Source of the DNA: Flaccisagitta enflata
Taxonomy: Eukaryota; Chaetognatha; Sagittoidea; Aphragmophora
DNA: 64,000 nucleotides
NCBI GenBank assembly: GCA_965153355.1
Contig: OZ231127.1
Location: 75,578,001 to 75,642,000 of the forward strand
Reading direction: 5' to 3'
Shown: one piece after another, positions 63,695 to 64,000 of the stretch
Layout: every line of letters begins with the position of its first letter
Position numbering within the stretch: the first letter of the stretch is position 1
Notes under the pieces: generated by a model
Database searches by the model: none
Told to the model about the DNA's origin: nothing
What the model saw: only the letters and a program-made list of their open reading frames with translations
Program-made: the position numbers and the translations under genes

Positions 63695-64000
63695 GAGGTG
63701 GAGAGGGAGAGAAAGAAGGATTGTTTTGAACCTGAAACAAAGGGGATAAGTGGAATTGACTACCACCACTGTACCATTCACAAATAATGGCTCTCATAGT
63801 TTAGGTGGCAATGCTCAAACCGAACATTCTGCGTGTTTCTATATTTCTGAACCTTTTTTTTTCCTTTTTTTTCCATCATGAGAAGCTGTTATCATCTGAA
63901 TCTTTTCTTCTTAAGATGTCAGCTGGATTTTGGTTTACTCCTAAACGTCGTAAAGTACAATGCTCAAACTGTGACAACATCTTTGATAATGATTACGCTT
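63695..64000. other. No recognised feature
   Basis: Short T-rich runs only. Confidence 0.4.

Overview
The window looks like intergenic DNA from an animal with a large, repeat-rich genome. I found no host gene I can name, and no rRNA, operon or CRISPR array. The one recognisable protein is a 5'-truncated Penelope-like retroelement ORF: reverse transcriptase, Cys-rich linker and GIY-YIG endonuclease, about 43997-45520. It sits with hAT-like, TA-target, TTAA-target and 4-bp-target foldback elements, interstitial CCCTAA-like repeats and very long microsatellites. That mix suits a metazoan, possibly a marine invertebrate such as a mollusc. I cannot name the species.

Most of the window is built from one architectural class, called HG (hairpin-GTCC) elements here. 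Each starts after a T run with a hairpin, for example AGTCGCGTGCACGCGACT. A GTCC/GTCGG-type array and variable cargo follow. Near the 3' end there is a second copy of the hairpin's inner arm, then a small stem-loop, and the element stops at CTTGTT. At least five subfamilies have different hairpin sequences, and in most of them the distant 3' arm changes to match. A GGGCAGCGGCCCC-starting subtype (SL elements) carries longer structured ends. An 835-bp family (R family) has the same logic with about 190-bp internal repeats. This is the layout known for non-autonomous Helentron/Helitron2 elements (HINEs): subterminal inverted repeats, central tandem repeats, a 3' stem-loop and T-T insertion. The assignment is my inference, because no Rep/helicase gene is present.

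Layout. 1-7600: HG copies, two R copies and one SL element. 7610-8565: a 12-unit, 80-bp satellite with no visible indels. 8776-11465: opposed CCG/CCT and CGG/AGG tracts around an HG element filled with three satellites. 11700-14480: a series of foldback elements, one with a tRNA-like loop. 14846-16250: an HG copy and a 9-bp satellite. 16389-21320: an onion of nested inverted repeats, with an outer arm pair, then an SL element, then two more SL elements, one of which splits an HG element and itself holds a foldback. 21393-25660: two copies of a TA-flanked 545-bp element, several HG copies and a Tigger-like MITE. 26930-30420: minisatellites, including a 2-kb satellite that is open in many frames. 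30718-31695: a hAT-like element. 33203-38765: HG/SL copies with cargo. 39446-43060: a 3.6-kb palindrome. 43504-46795: an HG element holding a DNA transposon that holds the Penelope-like copy. 47035-52517: a tRNA-like relic, a hAT MITE, an R copy inside a GAAT microsatellite and about 780 bp of CTT-rich pyrimidine tract. 54080-57110: HG/SL copies and a CTTT tract. 57114-60957: a five-deep nest. 60999-64000: a second copy of a satellite-carrying HG element, a broken foldback, telomere-like repeats and dinucleotide tracts.

There is no pathway here in the usual sense. The features interact by insertion: target-site duplications and split copies allow a relative order of events to be read. Satellites repeatedly lie between HG ends, and one satellite cargo occurs twice, 23 kb apart, in opposite orientation.
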